From Seiridium cupressi (lineage: Eukaryota > Ascomycota > Sordariomycetes > Amphisphaeriales > Sporocadaceae): a DNA stretch of 64,000 nucleotides. The position numbers and the translations under genes were made by a program. Numbering within the stretch: position 1 is the first letter of the stretch; the number at the start of each line of letters is the position of its first letter. Below the pieces are notes generated by a model. That model saw only the letters and a list, made by a program, of their open reading frames with translations. It was not told the DNA's origin and searched no databases. Location: positions 434,001 to 498,000 of the forward strand of contig JARVKI010000013.1 in assembly GCA_036674765.1 (NCBI GenBank), read 5' to 3'. This document shows positions 11,368 through 22,620 of this stretch, piece by piece.

Positions 11368-12565
11368 TCACTCTAGCCTGTACCCTTGATCCATTGCTTT
11401 TCTAAACATATCTGCCCAATTAGCAGTGCCCCGACAATCGCTCTCAAGTCTCTTTTCCATAGCCTTCGGCAGCCACTCTTTAATCTTCTCTATTCTGTTG
11501 TGATTCTGCATATGATTAGCACATCGATCTACATTAAGAGTGCTTGATGAAACTTACTGAAGGATGTGTACTCATCCACTCTGGCGGTGACCCCTGACTG
11601 TGTGCCTCCATCCTCTGCCAGAACGTCAATGCCGCCTCCGGATCATAGCAAGCCTCCGCGGCCATCATGAGCCCTATGTAATCTGCCTCGGACTCCTGTC
11701 TCCGACCCATCGGCCTGGAGAACAGGAGATCCAGCAACGACCCGCCGAAGAATTGTGTCACAAGCAGAGCGCCTCCCCATAGCGCCGTAAGCAACACCAC
11801 GCTGCCCAGTAAGATGTTGACTCCGATCTGGCCACTCATCCGCTCCCCAATGTGCTCTGCAAGGTTGTGTGCGATCTCGTGGCCCAGCACGGCGGCCAGG
11901 CCATCTTCGTTCCGCGCGATGGGTATGATGCCACTGAAGACAAATACCTTCCCACCAGGCAGCACAAAGGCGTTCGCCTGGTTCGGGTCATCAATAACCC
12001 TCACCTCCCAGGCGGCATCCTCCATGCCCGACACGGGGATCAGCCGTCGCATGACGCGCTTGACCATTTGTGTCCGCGGGTCCCAATCGCTCAGAAAGCG
12101 CCCGCCTTGTCGCTCCACGTCGTAGATGATACGCTTGTACTGCTGTTCCGAGACGGCCTCGACCGTGGAGGGAGAATAGCAGTTGAAGCGTCGTCGGCCG
12201 CTGACGGGGACAGTCTGCACATTCGCGAAGTAGAAGACTACGGCACCCAGAACGGCGACTGCTATGACGGTGTGGGTCGACGGGGAGCGAACGAAGCGAC
12301 GGACGCCGCCACTCGTGAACAGAGGTTTCGCATTACGGAGCTGTTCCCGGGGGTCGTGCCTTTGCCATTGTCGGCGTGCGGTGTGTGAGAACGGTCGGGG
12401 AGGCTGGATGCGCCGGCACACAAGGAAGTGGGCGGTTCGTGGTATCGGTAACGGGCGTCGTGTTTGCAGGAGAATGGAAGAGCTAAGAGTGGTGCTAAGA
12501 GGTGAGGTTCTTGCGGTACCAAAGGCTCGCGACAGCATAGGCTCAAGCTTCGCAAGTGAAGCCAT
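11368..12565 (-). CDS. oma1: Mitochondrial metalloprotease OMA1 (peptidase M48)
   Basis: OMA1 is a zinc protease of the mitochondrial inner membrane that cleaves misfolded membrane proteins and responds to stress. Two exons, 11558-12565 and 11368-11505, join at MSTHPS-NHNRIEKI to give 381 residues. The N-terminus is rich in Arg, Ser and Thr with no acidic residues at first (MASLAKLEPMLSRAFGTART), as expected for a presequence. A membrane segment follows (HTVIAVAVLGAVVFYFANV). The active site is LGHEIAHNLAEH, and the third zinc ligand is in RRQESEADYIGLMMA. THPSNHNRI near the C-terminus is typical of the M48 C family. I chose the ATG at 12565 over an in-frame ATG at 12655 because it opens the presequence directly. 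Confidence 0.93.
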
Positions 12566-13535
12566 TGGGATGTACTGGGGCCGCAATAGTTGACCAGGAC
12601 GAGAGGGGAGCGACGGTGGGGAAGGAGGGTGACAACTTTCGGAAGCCTGTGTCAAAGCATGATAACTCTACCAGCCAGATAATGGCTTGTAGCGTCGATT
12701 CCAATGCGTGTTCTTTGGATTGCTTACTTCCACTTCAACGAGGAGACAGGCTGCACATGTCAACTGGATCCAGAAGCTATGAGCTCACTGCCCCACCAAG
12801 AAAGCTAGGTTCGAAACCTATGTAATTACAATGTAAGGTTACCTACATTATTATCTCATTATAATTAATTGGTCGACCCAACTACCAACCTAAGTACATA
12901 GCACTGGTCAATATATACAATATGGTCAATACTCCAGTCGCGCCCTTCCCACAAAGCAGTAAGGAGGGCCACGGAATGAGGTGCAAGGAATTCTGAATGG
13001 TCGAGGCTCCAAGCGCCCACAGTAGTGCAATTGCCTACAGATCGTTATGTACCTGCCATACATAGTGATGATTATTTCGACAGCGACCTATATAGCTGCA
13101 AGCAACAACACATTACCGCTACTTAATTGCCTGTCCGTGTTATCACCAAACATAATCAATCTGCGATGTGCGTTGCATTCTAAGAATATCGCAAGTTTGT
13201 ATACTGTAAAAATGGCTCTTTTAAGTCACTTAATAAGAAAGAATACCTACATAGGATCCATTCTTTCCAGACTTGTAGGGGGTCTCTTCTTCTCTTCTTC
13301 TTCCATTTTTCAGCGACACCCAACAAGGTGCAGAATTCAGCCGCACAAGCAAAGGCTGACGACAGAGATAATATATTGAAATCAGCAGTGCCTCTTGATC
13401 AGGCAGCTAGCACTGCATCGTCATCTTTGTCTACGACAATATCAGATCAACTGTTCTGAAATTGTTCCAGGTTATAGTTTGATATTTATACCTCGGAGTT
13501 CCCCTGTCAGAGCGTACTTTGAAGCGACGAAATAA

Positions 13536-13905
13536 CTTCTTACTCATCTTCTATGGCTTCCAGCCCCGGACCCGAAATATGAGGCTTTATCATGGCGATT
13601 AGATGGCCGGTATTGTGTGAAGGCCGGGAGATTTTTGTCACGAAGAACTGCCAGGATGAGTTGTTTCGAATGTGATGCAGGACGCAAGAGGGGACGCTCT
13701 GGATTGACGCCATCTGTACGACCAGTCCGACAGTGAAGAAAGTGGCATCGAGAAAAGTCAGCAGATTCCGATGATGGGTCGGATTTACTCAACGGCGCAA
13801 CGGGCCATCACATGGTTTGGGCTAGGTGACTCCTGCCCATCTCTCTTCCGATATCAGCAAGCCATCAGATGCTTGAAAGGCTTGGAAGTGTTGGGCAGTC
13901 AATGA
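13536..13905 (+). pseudogene. Broken HET-domain gene fragment
   Basis: Three pieces of a heterokaryon-incompatibility (HET) domain appear in order but in different frames. KYEALSW is at 13575-13595. EGREIFVTKNCQDELFRM follows and ends in a TGA at 13673-13675. GTLWIDAIC is at 13691-13717 in that same frame past the stop. From 13720 the reading continues one frame over as QIPMMGRIYSTAQRAITWF and stops at 13903-13905. HET domains are known for YEALSY(T/A)W, LWIDAICINQ and MxxIYxxA motifs, so the order and spacing match. The breaks are one stop, one shift after YEALSW and one shift after DAIC. No helical C-terminal region or start codon context is left. Introns cannot explain all breaks because no suitable splice sites lie within the motif blocks. 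Confidence 0.82.
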
Positions 13906-14041
13906 GAATGATAACTGAGCCTCTCCAATACCGTGTTAGTCTTGAAAGGTTCACTCCTCATACGAAAAGAATTGCAACTCAAGATTGACCATGGATCTAT
14001 GGGACTGTCTAATCCGGCAAAAGTCTTACCTTGTGTCAGCT

Positions 14042-14079
14042 TCTCTCTCTCTCTCTTTTTTTTTTTTTTTTTTTTTTTT
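14042..14079. repeat. TC repeat running into poly-T (24 T)
   Basis: A short TC dinucleotide run is followed by 24 consecutive T at 14056-14079. Simple sequence; the length may be affected by sequencing error. On the minus strand it could be the poly-A end of a retro-inserted sequence, but I see no element next to it. Confidence 0.8.
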
Positions 14080-15059
14080 CTTATACTTGAGAATCTTTGG
14101 TTCAATGGAGACTGAACTGGTGCAAACTGATCCACATAGGTGTTTGCTATTTCACTACCAGCCATCCTTCTGACACGTCGTGGCATGTTTTGATGGAGCA
14201 TCTTTCAATGCATGCAACAGCTAGTACCAACGATAGTTTCCGTGTCCTGTTTCAACTGGTGGTTTCATATGATATAAGTTCGCTTCTAGAGATTGTGAGT
14301 ACGTACAGCACAAGGAGGTTTAAGATTTGAAGCACAGGTCTCCAATGGACAGAGTGGACTGACATTAAAGGCTTGCAAAGCAGCTCCTGAACACTCTATT
14401 CCGCGGAAGATATGGTGTAGAAATCAGGACATGCATTTCAACACGGCTCACGCGCTATTTCGCCTAGGTGGCGGTCACTATGGTACAGGTTATCATACAT
14501 GTAAGTGAGGGGATGAGGTGGCCTTGCTAGCCGGTCTTGATCATCCAATCGTGTTGAGACGGCAAGAGGGTGGCGAATATCGCATTGTAACGTGTGATTA
14601 CATTCATGATATGATGCATGGTGGATACTAGACCGAGGTCGAAGACTTGGAGCTGGAAGATATCGCCCTACTTTGGCCAAGTGACGGGATGAGCAGTCAA
14701 ATTAGTTCGAGGTCTATCGGCTCCATCAATGTTAGCTGGTGCGCCGTATCATTTATTATATCTACACTGGCCTTATAATTTAAGCTCGACACGGGCGAGA
14801 CCCTTGCCAATACAACCTCAAACCTTCTCTGCGGAGTAGCAGTTGTATGACAGGTTGTCACATATCCGTTCTTTCTTTATAGTCAAATCCAACAACATGA
14901 GCGTTTATATATTCACAACTCTAAGCCGGATCTATGATGTGAAAAACGAGTCATGCTGTATGAGGAAAGGCACTGTTTCGACTAGTGCTAGTGGAAGTAA
15001 TCATGATTATCTTTATATCGGATCATAATCCACTAACAATCAGATGCAAATTTCGATGG

Positions 15060-15575
15060 CTATTCAGCAGGCTTCAAATCATGCTGTATGATCCAACAGT
15101 GAACCTCACCGCACTCAAAATGCTGTGGTTGTGGCTGCGTCTGAAACTGGGTATCTTCTCCCATTGGCTCTCCACCGAATCCAATCAACAGCAGCCTTGT
15201 GCCTTCGAAAGAGCTCTGAACCGCTCCCAGACTCTTGATCTTGGTCGCGTCGGCATCCACCCTATTGCGAAACCTCTCGAAACTGCCCTCGTTCTCACTG
15301 ACATTCTCACATACCAGCCTGATGGCAATGGCGGTCTGGCTGCCTTCTCTTGGCTCCACCAAGACGTCGACCTCATTATCCCCCTCTTGCCACAGCTCGG
15401 ACATGCTGTGAGTGACGACGCAATCAGAACCATGGGAGGACTCGAGAGCCATGAATATCTCATAGCGCGCCCATTTTTCCCATTCAGCGCCGACCCAGAA
15501 GCTCTCGATTTTCTTATGGTTCGTAGAAAGCCAGGTCTTGATGGGCGTGATCACATCAGGGTATTGGGACACCAT
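15060..15575 (-). CDS. Hypothetical protein, 171 residues
   Basis: Not recognised with certainty. The single-exon protein is globular in composition, with no signal peptide or membrane helix. It has a helix-like segment WVGAEWEKWARYEIFMALES, then ELWQEGDNEVDVLVEP, then TAIAIRLVCENVSE, and ends with GEVHCWIIQHDL. The order Glu-containing helix, then an Asp at the start of a strand (NEVDVLV), then a strand with Glu (AIRLVCE) resembles the layout of PD-(D/E)xK nuclease-like folds, although the ExK motif is not canonical. This fold idea is inference only. It lies between the HET remnant and the DUF6594 gene. An unseen upstream exon is possible. Confidence 0.6.
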   Translation of the reverse strand: MVSQYPDVITPIKTWLSTNHKKIESFWVGAEWEKWARYEIFMALESSHGSDCVVTHSMSELWQEGDNEVDVLVEPREGSQTAIAIRLVCENVSENEGSFERFRNRVDADATKIKSLGAVQSSFEGTRLLLIGFGGEPMGEDTQFQTQPQPQHFECGEVHCWIIQHDLKPAE

Positions 15576-16017
15576 TGGGGTTAGAAAGGAGAGATATATT
15601 CTCGAGAATTATCTGTAAATCTCGCAAACTGTGAAGAGAGTATTAATGTAAATATGACGTTGTTTTCGAATACACGTCTACGCCATGGCCTTGACTAGCG
15701 TGTCACTAGGTCTCTCTTATCGGTGATCCTAAGTAAATGCCCACTCGCAGAGTCTCAACTCCTTTTGTTGCATTACCGTCGCTTCTTATCAATGTTAGTA
15801 TCTCAATTTACCTTGTCCATCTTGACGTTTAAGGAGGGAATTATTCTAGCTACACGACTACTATAGACCTTGTTTGGAACGAAGTAGCATTATGAAATTT
15901 GAAGAGATCTCATTCTACCTAAGCGAGTGAAATACTGAACATATATATATATCAGCTTTGCATCTTGTCGGGACCGGCATTTGGTGAGCAACCTGGCTTG
16001 TCATCTCTGCGACAATT
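15576..16017. other. Intergenic
   Basis: Upstream of the 171-residue gene and downstream of the DUF6594 gene. Contains a short TA repeat near 15942-15953. No gene seen. Confidence 0.5.
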
Positions 16018-17023
16018 TTACTGGGTTCCGATCTGCATGAAAACCATCAGAACTGTAGCATACCTGGCTGTGGATCAGCGAGCGGCAATAAGCATATCAT
16101 TGAGGGCTAGGAACTCACGCGGCTGTCGCACCAAGGGCTTCGAATGGTCTGGCTACCAGGACAACGGAGAGGACCAAGAGGAATACTGAGTTGAACACTG
16201 TGATGACGACCAGTCTCATCGTAAGTGAATGCAACCACTGCAATATCCAAAGAGGTGTGATGAGCATGGTAATGCCGAGGAGCACAATTAGTCCAGACGC
16301 GAACCTGTCCATGCGCTTATCAGAATAATAAGCAACATATTCTGCGTCGTAGAAAGGAACGTCTTTCTTCTGTTTCCAGAGGTTCAAGGTCCGCAAGCGG
16401 AAGGAACTGTCCATCAAGCGGCGCAGAGGTGTCTTGTACTTTGCGGAAATACTGACGAGATCATCCTCTTTATCGAGGTACTTCTGCTCATCGGCGTTGA
16501 TCACCTTGTAATCATGGTTGTAATGCCAGTTTCTGACACTTGTGACATTTCGACGTGGGGCCTTTGCAAATGTCTTCACCTTCGAAAGCTGAATGAGGAA
16601 GTTATCTGCATTATGATTAGTACATGGGGTTATTCTAAGGGGCCATTTCTTCTCACTATATCTTCCCAATGCCTTTTCAATATCCTCCAATAATTCTGCC
16701 CTACTCTGTATGTCATTCCTGATGGTCCCATTGTTGACGTCGTCCGACTCCTTCATGCTATTCTGTTGATCCAAATTATGCAATCGTTCCTCAAGCTGAA
16801 CAATGTTGTCTTGGAGTACTAAGACGATGCGTGCATTCAGAGCGCCAAATTTTCGAACTAGAAAGAAGTCGTCATCGGAGGAGATGAACTCTGCGTAGGC
16901 TTTGTAGCCTACGTACTTCCATGGCTTCAGCAGAATATCAGCCTCTGTAAGTTCTGTGGACCGTTTAGGCAATTCAATGCCGCTGAGCCTGGAATTTGGA
17001 CAGGCTGATGAGGAGAGACTCAT
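16018..17023 (-). CDS. DUF6594 membrane protein
   Basis: A fungal DUF6594 protein of unknown function. Signature pieces are the N-terminal YKAYAEFISSDDDFFLVRKFG, then LNARIVLVLQDNIVQLEERL, which is the family's conserved helix, and two or three C-terminal membrane helices (FASGLIVLLGITMLITPLW; LVVITVFNSVFLLVLSVVLV). Splicing 16119 to 16067 (donor GTGAGT, acceptor CACAG, intron 16068-16118) replaces an early stop with the family-like ending FEALGATAARYATVLMVF, for about 318 residues. The main body reads through 16119-17023 without a break. DUF6594 genes are common in accessory regions of filamentous fungi, and a HET remnant lies 2 kb away, which fits a variable region. Confidence 0.88.
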
Positions 17024-18660
17024 GCTGATTGAAGATGATGTGTGTAGACTCTAGTCGTTGAGATATGAGACTGACACGGAAGTTTGCTCATTGAAAACTT
17101 TTGTTGACTGTGCTTCGGCAGCTGACACATGACCAGACTTTCTCCCAGTGTCTCCCGTGGCTGTGTGCCAGAGCACCACAATGCGGAATCGGCATCTGCC
17201 TGGCTGTCCTCATGTAAGGTATGACAAAGTCGAGAGCGTAACCAACGGGAGTCCTCGTCATGACGGGCGGCAGTGTGCTCTTCTGTCTTCCGTGATTTGT
17301 TGATGGGACACAAATGTCTCAGGCTTGTCACACAGTAGCACCTATCATTTATGCTCCCGAAGGAAAGCAGAAGGAATATTTGATATAAGGCAACTCCTTC
17401 TCATTCATTTGCGGGGAGAAGATGCACAGCTCCAGAATGAAAGCGTCGACACCAGATGAACAAACCATCTTCAGCATAGCATCACCATGGCCCCCAGAAA
17501 AAAAGAGAACACAATAAGCAAAAACTCGCGTGATCAACCGTCGGCACCGAATGCTGGTAGTGTCACAAAACGACCAGAACGAAATGCGCCGGCATTGGAA
17601 CCTCCTACAAACCCACCTTGTGAAAGACAATCTCCTGGAGAATCCCAAGACGAGCCGAAGGAAAATGATGACAAACCCGACAACAATACGAAACCTCCTA
17701 AAAAGTCAAAGAGGGGGTAAATCAATGTTCCAAGAATGGCTCATGGAACTAGCAGAGGCGGTACAATACCAAAATATCCTCTCTCCCTAGGGTACAATTT
17801 TTCGTGAGGGTTAGGAATGAATCAACCATCATACAAGTTGACGAAGCAACTGCTGGACTGATTTGGTAGTGAGCAAGATTCGAAACAAGCGAGGCTTGAT
17901 ATACCACAGACCTCGAAACCTGAGGGTTTCCAACACACCAGACAAGGTTTATGTATCTTGATACATAAGTGGGATTTTTACTAGCAGTTTATTTGAGAAT
18001 TGACCTGTACGGCAGATAGCTATGAATTTTATATCTTAAGGGGTAACGCGAAGATTGCAGGTAGGGAGGACATGGATGGACCATGTCATCATACATGTTC
18101 AGTTATATTCCATTATGACCAAGGTTGCCTTTTGATTAGACAGACCCGTAATCAGGCCAAAATGAAGGGAAATGATATGTTGGCTGGTCAATCAACGTGA
18201 AAAGACATTCCTGAAAATCATATTGTCGATTGCGGCTGTAGAAAGTCGTTTGCTTGATATGTACCGTGGACGGACTGTGCTATATGCCAGGACTTTAGTT
18301 ATGTATTATGGGGATTCGTCTTATGTCTAATGGTAGGATATAGGTTGCGTGGTGTACTAAAAGTGGTTTGGACTGGACAGAATAGAAATTGTTTACCTCA
18401 CGAGAAATGTAATACCTATAAAAGTCTCATCTTGCATAAACGAAGCTGTAGCTTTGGCAGCCGATTGAGGTAAAGATAGAAGGAGCTGCAGTGTAGCTAG
18501 AGCATACTACATTAACCACGAGACCCACTAACTAGCATCATGTAGTGACGACATTAGCTAGCTCCGATATCGACAACTGATTTCATCTCTACGTCGGAAT
18601 TCTTCCTCCTTATTACCACACCCGCATTTACAGACCGCACAAGCATTTTCGGGATGAGGG
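17024..18660. other. Intergenic with one doubtful small frame
   Basis: 1.6 kb without a supported gene. A 77-codon plus-strand frame at 17487-17720 (MAPRKKENTISKNSRDQ) is Lys, Pro and Asn rich and ends at GGGGTAA, which could instead be a splice donor; I could not find a convincing next exon. The rest is AT-leaning with no motif. Confidence 0.45.
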
Positions 18661-19685
18661 ATGCCACTCAAACACGCTACCCTCCCCGCGGGCTTGCGCC
18701 TGGCCCTACAGCCTCAATCACAATGGGCAACGCCACCGCTACTGCTCGCATGTCCTGGATGGCAACATCAGCAGAAGCAGCAGCAGCAGCAACGTCGACG
18801 ACCCTTCCACACGACCTCGCCCCTCCACGATGACAAGGCTGAGATTGACAGCGCGACGAACCACTATGAAACACTAAAACTTGCGCCGGGTGCTACAACA
18901 GCCGAGATCAAGAAGTAGGTTTCCCCTGGTCTTCTCACCCTAGATAAACATTCGACCGGGTGTTAAAGACGAACGACAGATCTTTCTACTCCCTCTCCAA
19001 GTCACACCACCCCGACCACAACCGATCAGACCCCAAGTCCGCGTCGCGGTTCATGCGCATCTCCGAGGCCTACAGCACCCTGTCGCAGCCCGAGAAACGC
19101 TCCAAGTACGACCGCGACGTGCTGGGGCTCGGGCGTACCACCGTGCCGCGGGGGTCCTACTCCTCGACCAACCCTGCCGGCGGGCGACCCGCGAGCGGGC
19201 TCTCGCGCAGACGGAGCGCCTTCAGAGGACCGCCGCCGAGCTTCTACAGGAGCGGCGGGTGGGGCACGCACGGCTCCAAGAGGAGCGCTGCGCATGACGA
19301 GAGCACCGGCGGTGCCGCATCCGGCGGAGGGACCACGAAGGATCACCACAACGACGGAGCGTGGGCGAATAGCAGCAATACCACCGGGGCGGGCGGGATG
19401 GGGCCCGGGCAAGATCCGTTTGGGCACCGGCACGACGTGCCGCATTTTGACCGGGAGGGCCACGAGAGGACTCAACGCCACACAGAGGAACACCGAACGC
19501 GGAGTTGGCGGATGCGGATGGGTGGCGGCTATGGTCGCGACGAGGTCGAGGCCGAGAAGGGCGCAACGGGCATGTTTTTCGTTATAGGCGGAGTGATAAT
19601 GTTAAGTTTCCTGGGCCCGCTGATCTTCAGTCGGGCATGGATGGACAACAAGGGCAAGAAGAAGAAAGGCGTTGCGAAGGCTTGA
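18661..19685 (+). CDS. Mitochondrial J-domain (DnaJ) protein
   Basis: A type III Hsp40 co-chaperone that would stimulate an Hsp70 through its J domain. Exons 18661-18914 and 18980-19685 join at AEIKK-SFYSLSKSHHPDHN, giving 319 residues. The J domain runs from about residue 64 (HYETLKLAPGATTAEIKK) to 130, with the HPD motif in SHHPDHNRSD and the family block EAYSTLSQPEKRSKYD. The N-terminus is rich in Gln, Arg and hydrophobic residues, ending RRRPFHTTSPL, which looks like a mitochondrial presequence with a cleavage region. A Gly/Ser/His-rich linker follows, and one membrane helix near the C-terminus (GMFFVIGGVIMLSFLGPLIF) is followed by a lysine-rich tail. The membrane anchor suggests an inner-membrane location. 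No zinc-finger or CTD substrate domain is present. Confidence 0.9.
18769..18792 (+). repeat. CAG-rich run coding for Gln
   Basis: A short CAG-dominated run, interrupted by AAG, within the first exon of the J-protein. It encodes a Gln stretch inside the presumed mitochondrial presequence. Such runs vary in length between strains. Confidence 0.8.
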
Positions 19686-20303
19686 GCAGTGGCCTCATGC
19701 GACCTGCACTGGTATATGTGGTCTACGCGTTCAATTTTGCACATATTGGATTGAGAATCCTACAGTCCAATACTTTTGTACTTGTACATGTTGCGCGGAT
19801 GGGAGCGCTTCAACCTACTGGAATAAGCCTTACGAGGTAGGACGATCTGGAATGTTGAGGATAATATGACCTAGCTGGAACAAGATAAGAAATGAGTGGG
19901 AAATGGGTCACCATATCGGGGGTTATGGGACAGTGGCCGGGCTCGTCCGGGCTTATCAATTTGCCGAATGCATTCCATTCTTCTTGCAACGTCAAGGTGG
20001 AGAGGCATGGAATACATGAAGGGATCAAAACACGGCCTTGTACGATTAAGGAAAAGAAAGAAATTCTGTTCTAGAAGACACTGGGCGACACGCAGATTAC
20101 ATGTGACATCGAAGGCGCTTTACGAAATGTTCTCTATTCTACATTCCGAGAGGAAATTTCGCTAGAATGCATATCTATCTTGAGGTGGCTTGTAATACAC
20201 ATGCGAGGGAAAAAAAGGGGGTATTGACAATGTGTCCAGGTACTGTCCAGCTCCTCGACCCGAGAAGATAACCCTTTCTCAAAAACTCCTTGCATTATTC
20301 CAT
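19686..20303. other. Convergent 3' flanks
   Basis: Lies between the tail-to-tail J-protein and porin genes. No gene seen; expected to hold both 3' UTRs. Confidence 0.55.
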
Positions 20304-21733
20304 TTAACCCTCGAAAGTGAAGCTGACACCGACCTTGTGGGTGGCCTGGTCGAGCTTCTGGGTATCGAAGGAGCCACCGAGACCCAGGGTGACACCGGGG
20401 CGGAGGAGGACGTTGTAAGCGACAGCGGCGACACCACGGTCGTTGATCTTGGCCTATATCACGGTGTCAGTCAATGATCGTATCGAGTCGGTTTGTTTAG
20501 GGAGAGGAATCGTACCTTGGCGAAAGAGACGGGGTCCAATCGGTACTTGCTGGCAACCTCAAGGCCGACAGTGTTTCCGGTCTTGGAGTTCCAGGTAGCC
20601 TTGGCACCAGCCTCAACTTGGCCATTGACCTTGTGGTAGTAGGAGGCGGCGAAGGTGTTCAAGTTATCAGTGGCGGTGATGGAGGTGGTGTAGCCGAGGC
20701 CAACGAAGCCGAGAGCGGCGCTGTAGCCGGTCAGAGCACCCTTCTGGACATCGAAGCCGGCGGAGGCACCAGCGAGGAAACCCTCATGGCCGACAACGGC
20801 ATCAACGTTGGCAACGGGACCCTTCAGGAGGTCGAAGAAGGCGCGACCATGGAAGATGTTCTGCTTGAAGTGCAGGTTGAGCTTGGCGCCACGAGCCTGG
20901 TTGGCGGGCAAGAAGCTGAAGACACCCTCAGCCTTGAGGCCCTTGGCAATGCTGTCAGCCAGCTCAACCTTGGACTCAAGAGCGTTGGCAGTGTTCCATG
21001 TCTGAGTAAGGGTGAGGCCTGTTCCGCGGTACACTGTTAGCAAAGTCGAGGGATGCGTATCGCTTAGCACTACGTAAAAGTACAAAGGCTGGCCAGGCAC
21101 TACTATCCGCCCGACCGAGCATGAGAGGGAGGTTGTTTTCTTTCTCGATCTCTTGTACCCGACGGGTGGTGTCTTTCTTGAAGATGCTATGGATGATGGT
21201 TGTGCTGTGGATGATGATTTACCGAGCGACTTGTCTGAGTATTTTCCCTCGAGCTACAGTAGACGATGAACGGTCAGCCATTGGTCCGCATTGATTGGCC
21301 AAAGGTGGTAGCAGCAGTGCCATTGCCATCCCAGGAAGCCAGTCTGAGGCTTTACTGAAACGACGATGGCAGTGCGCCAAAGGAGAGTTGGATTGGGGGT
21401 GGACTCACAGCACCACTGGTAGCCTTCTCGTGGCTGCTCTTTCCAGTCACCTTGAAAGCAACATTGTTGGGGGTGTTGCTCTTGACCTCGATGGTGCCGG
21501 CGGACAGATGGTAGAAGTCCTTGTTCAGCAACTGTTTGGGAAGCAACAACGTCAGCGCTCATTATTCGTAGGGCGCAAAGCTTCGCGATAGCCTCATGCG
21601 GGAAATTTGGGTTGCAGCTGCGGCGTCGAAAGCGTTGGGGAAAGCTCCAAGCTCAGTGTGCAGCTGATAACCGGGGGTATAGACTCACGTCGTTGGCCGA
21701 CTTGGAGATGTCAGAGAACGCGGGGACAGACAT
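20304..21733 (-). CDS. por1: Mitochondrial outer-membrane porin (VDAC)
   Basis: Voltage-dependent anion channel, a 19-stranded beta barrel passing metabolites across the mitochondrial outer membrane. Five exons join in frame: 21689-21733 (MSVPAFSDISKSAND), 21409-21531 (LLNKDFYHLSAGTIEV), 21223-21253 (LEGKYSDKSL), 20516-21018 (GLTLTQTWNTANALESKVEL through SFAK) and 20304-20453 (AKINDRGVAAVAYN to SFTFEG). The product is 283 residues, exactly the usual fungal VDAC length. The conserved GLGYTTSITATDNLNTFAASYYHK region and the C-terminal beta strands are present. The N-terminal amphipathic segment that lines the pore is intact. The high GC content and preferred codons of the coding exons suggest high expression (inference). 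All introns are GT-AG. Confidence 0.97.
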
Positions 21734-22620
21734 GTTGGGCGGCGGTCGAAGGATGAGATGGAATTAGAGTTGAGAAGGGGTTGAGTATGAGATGATTCTG
21801 GTGGTACGGATTGCAGAGACGGTGTTTTTTTCCCTGGATGATGAAATTTGTTTTCCTTTGGCGTTGCAGAGTCAGGAACCGGGCGAGCGACGATTCAGCT
21901 CCCTTTGGGCCTAGTTCGGTCTGGGGCTGGCTCAAAAATCCACATCTGAGGCGCTGCCGATTTTCAGGGCGAATTGCAGCCCCTGTGTGCATCATGTGCA
22001 CGATTCCAGTGGCATCGGTTAATTACGGAATGCTAGCTTCGACGAGTTCGTTCATGCTGCTAGGTAGGCCTGTGCAATGGTATGCACGAGCGCGGACAAA
22101 CAATGGATGTTGGTCACGTCGGGAAGTCAACACCGATTGAGTGTTGGTGTACATACATACATACCACATGTATCTTTGGTTTTTACTATCCCTCAAGAGC
22201 ATCTAGCTATCACAATATGTCGTCCTACTAATGCTGCATACATCGTTCACGTTTCATTCCGTCCTGCGCAGTGTACTAAATAGTAGCTGTTGGCTGATTA
22301 GACTGCTTCCAGTATGATATCGACACTTGGGTAAGTCGCAACAAGACCAGCCCGGATAACGAAGATACTATCACTTGTCTTGCTCGTACAACAGGCCATT
22401 TGCATTTCACTATTCCATGTATGCTCTACTGACTGGAGTATATCTTCCGGACTGCAAAAACCCATCGAGAACCGCATATCCGCGCTAATGCCAAGACTTG
22501 TAGATACTCATTCCAAAATCCTCAATTGGCCTGGAATACCTATTACTATGCTAGACCGTGATCTTCCATATAGAATTCCCATCCAGCACTTTTCAAACTC
22601 CTTACTCGTACTCGTATCCC
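21734..22620. other. Porin upstream and ASN 3' flank
   Basis: About 0.9 kb with no supported gene. It holds the promoter side of the porin gene and the 3' side of the asparagine synthetase gene. Contains a short CATA repeat near 22149-22164. Confidence 0.5.

Larger units (their letters stand above)
12566..15059. other. Gene-poor stretch with a HET remnant
   Basis: About 2.5 kb without an intact gene. It holds OMA1 upstream sequence, an AT-rich part around 12820-12920, the decayed HET-domain fragment annotated separately at 13536-13905, and a TC/poly-T tract at 14042-14079. The remaining short frames show no motif. Confidence 0.5.

Noticed and set aside
12800..12830. A TAGGTTCGAAACCTA near-palindrome resembling a tRNA T-arm.
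   Set aside because: No matching acceptor stem, anticodon arm or D-arm lies at the needed distance upstream.
14056..14079. Poly-T as the end of a retrotransposon.
   Set aside because: No reverse transcriptase, integrase or target-site duplication seen nearby.
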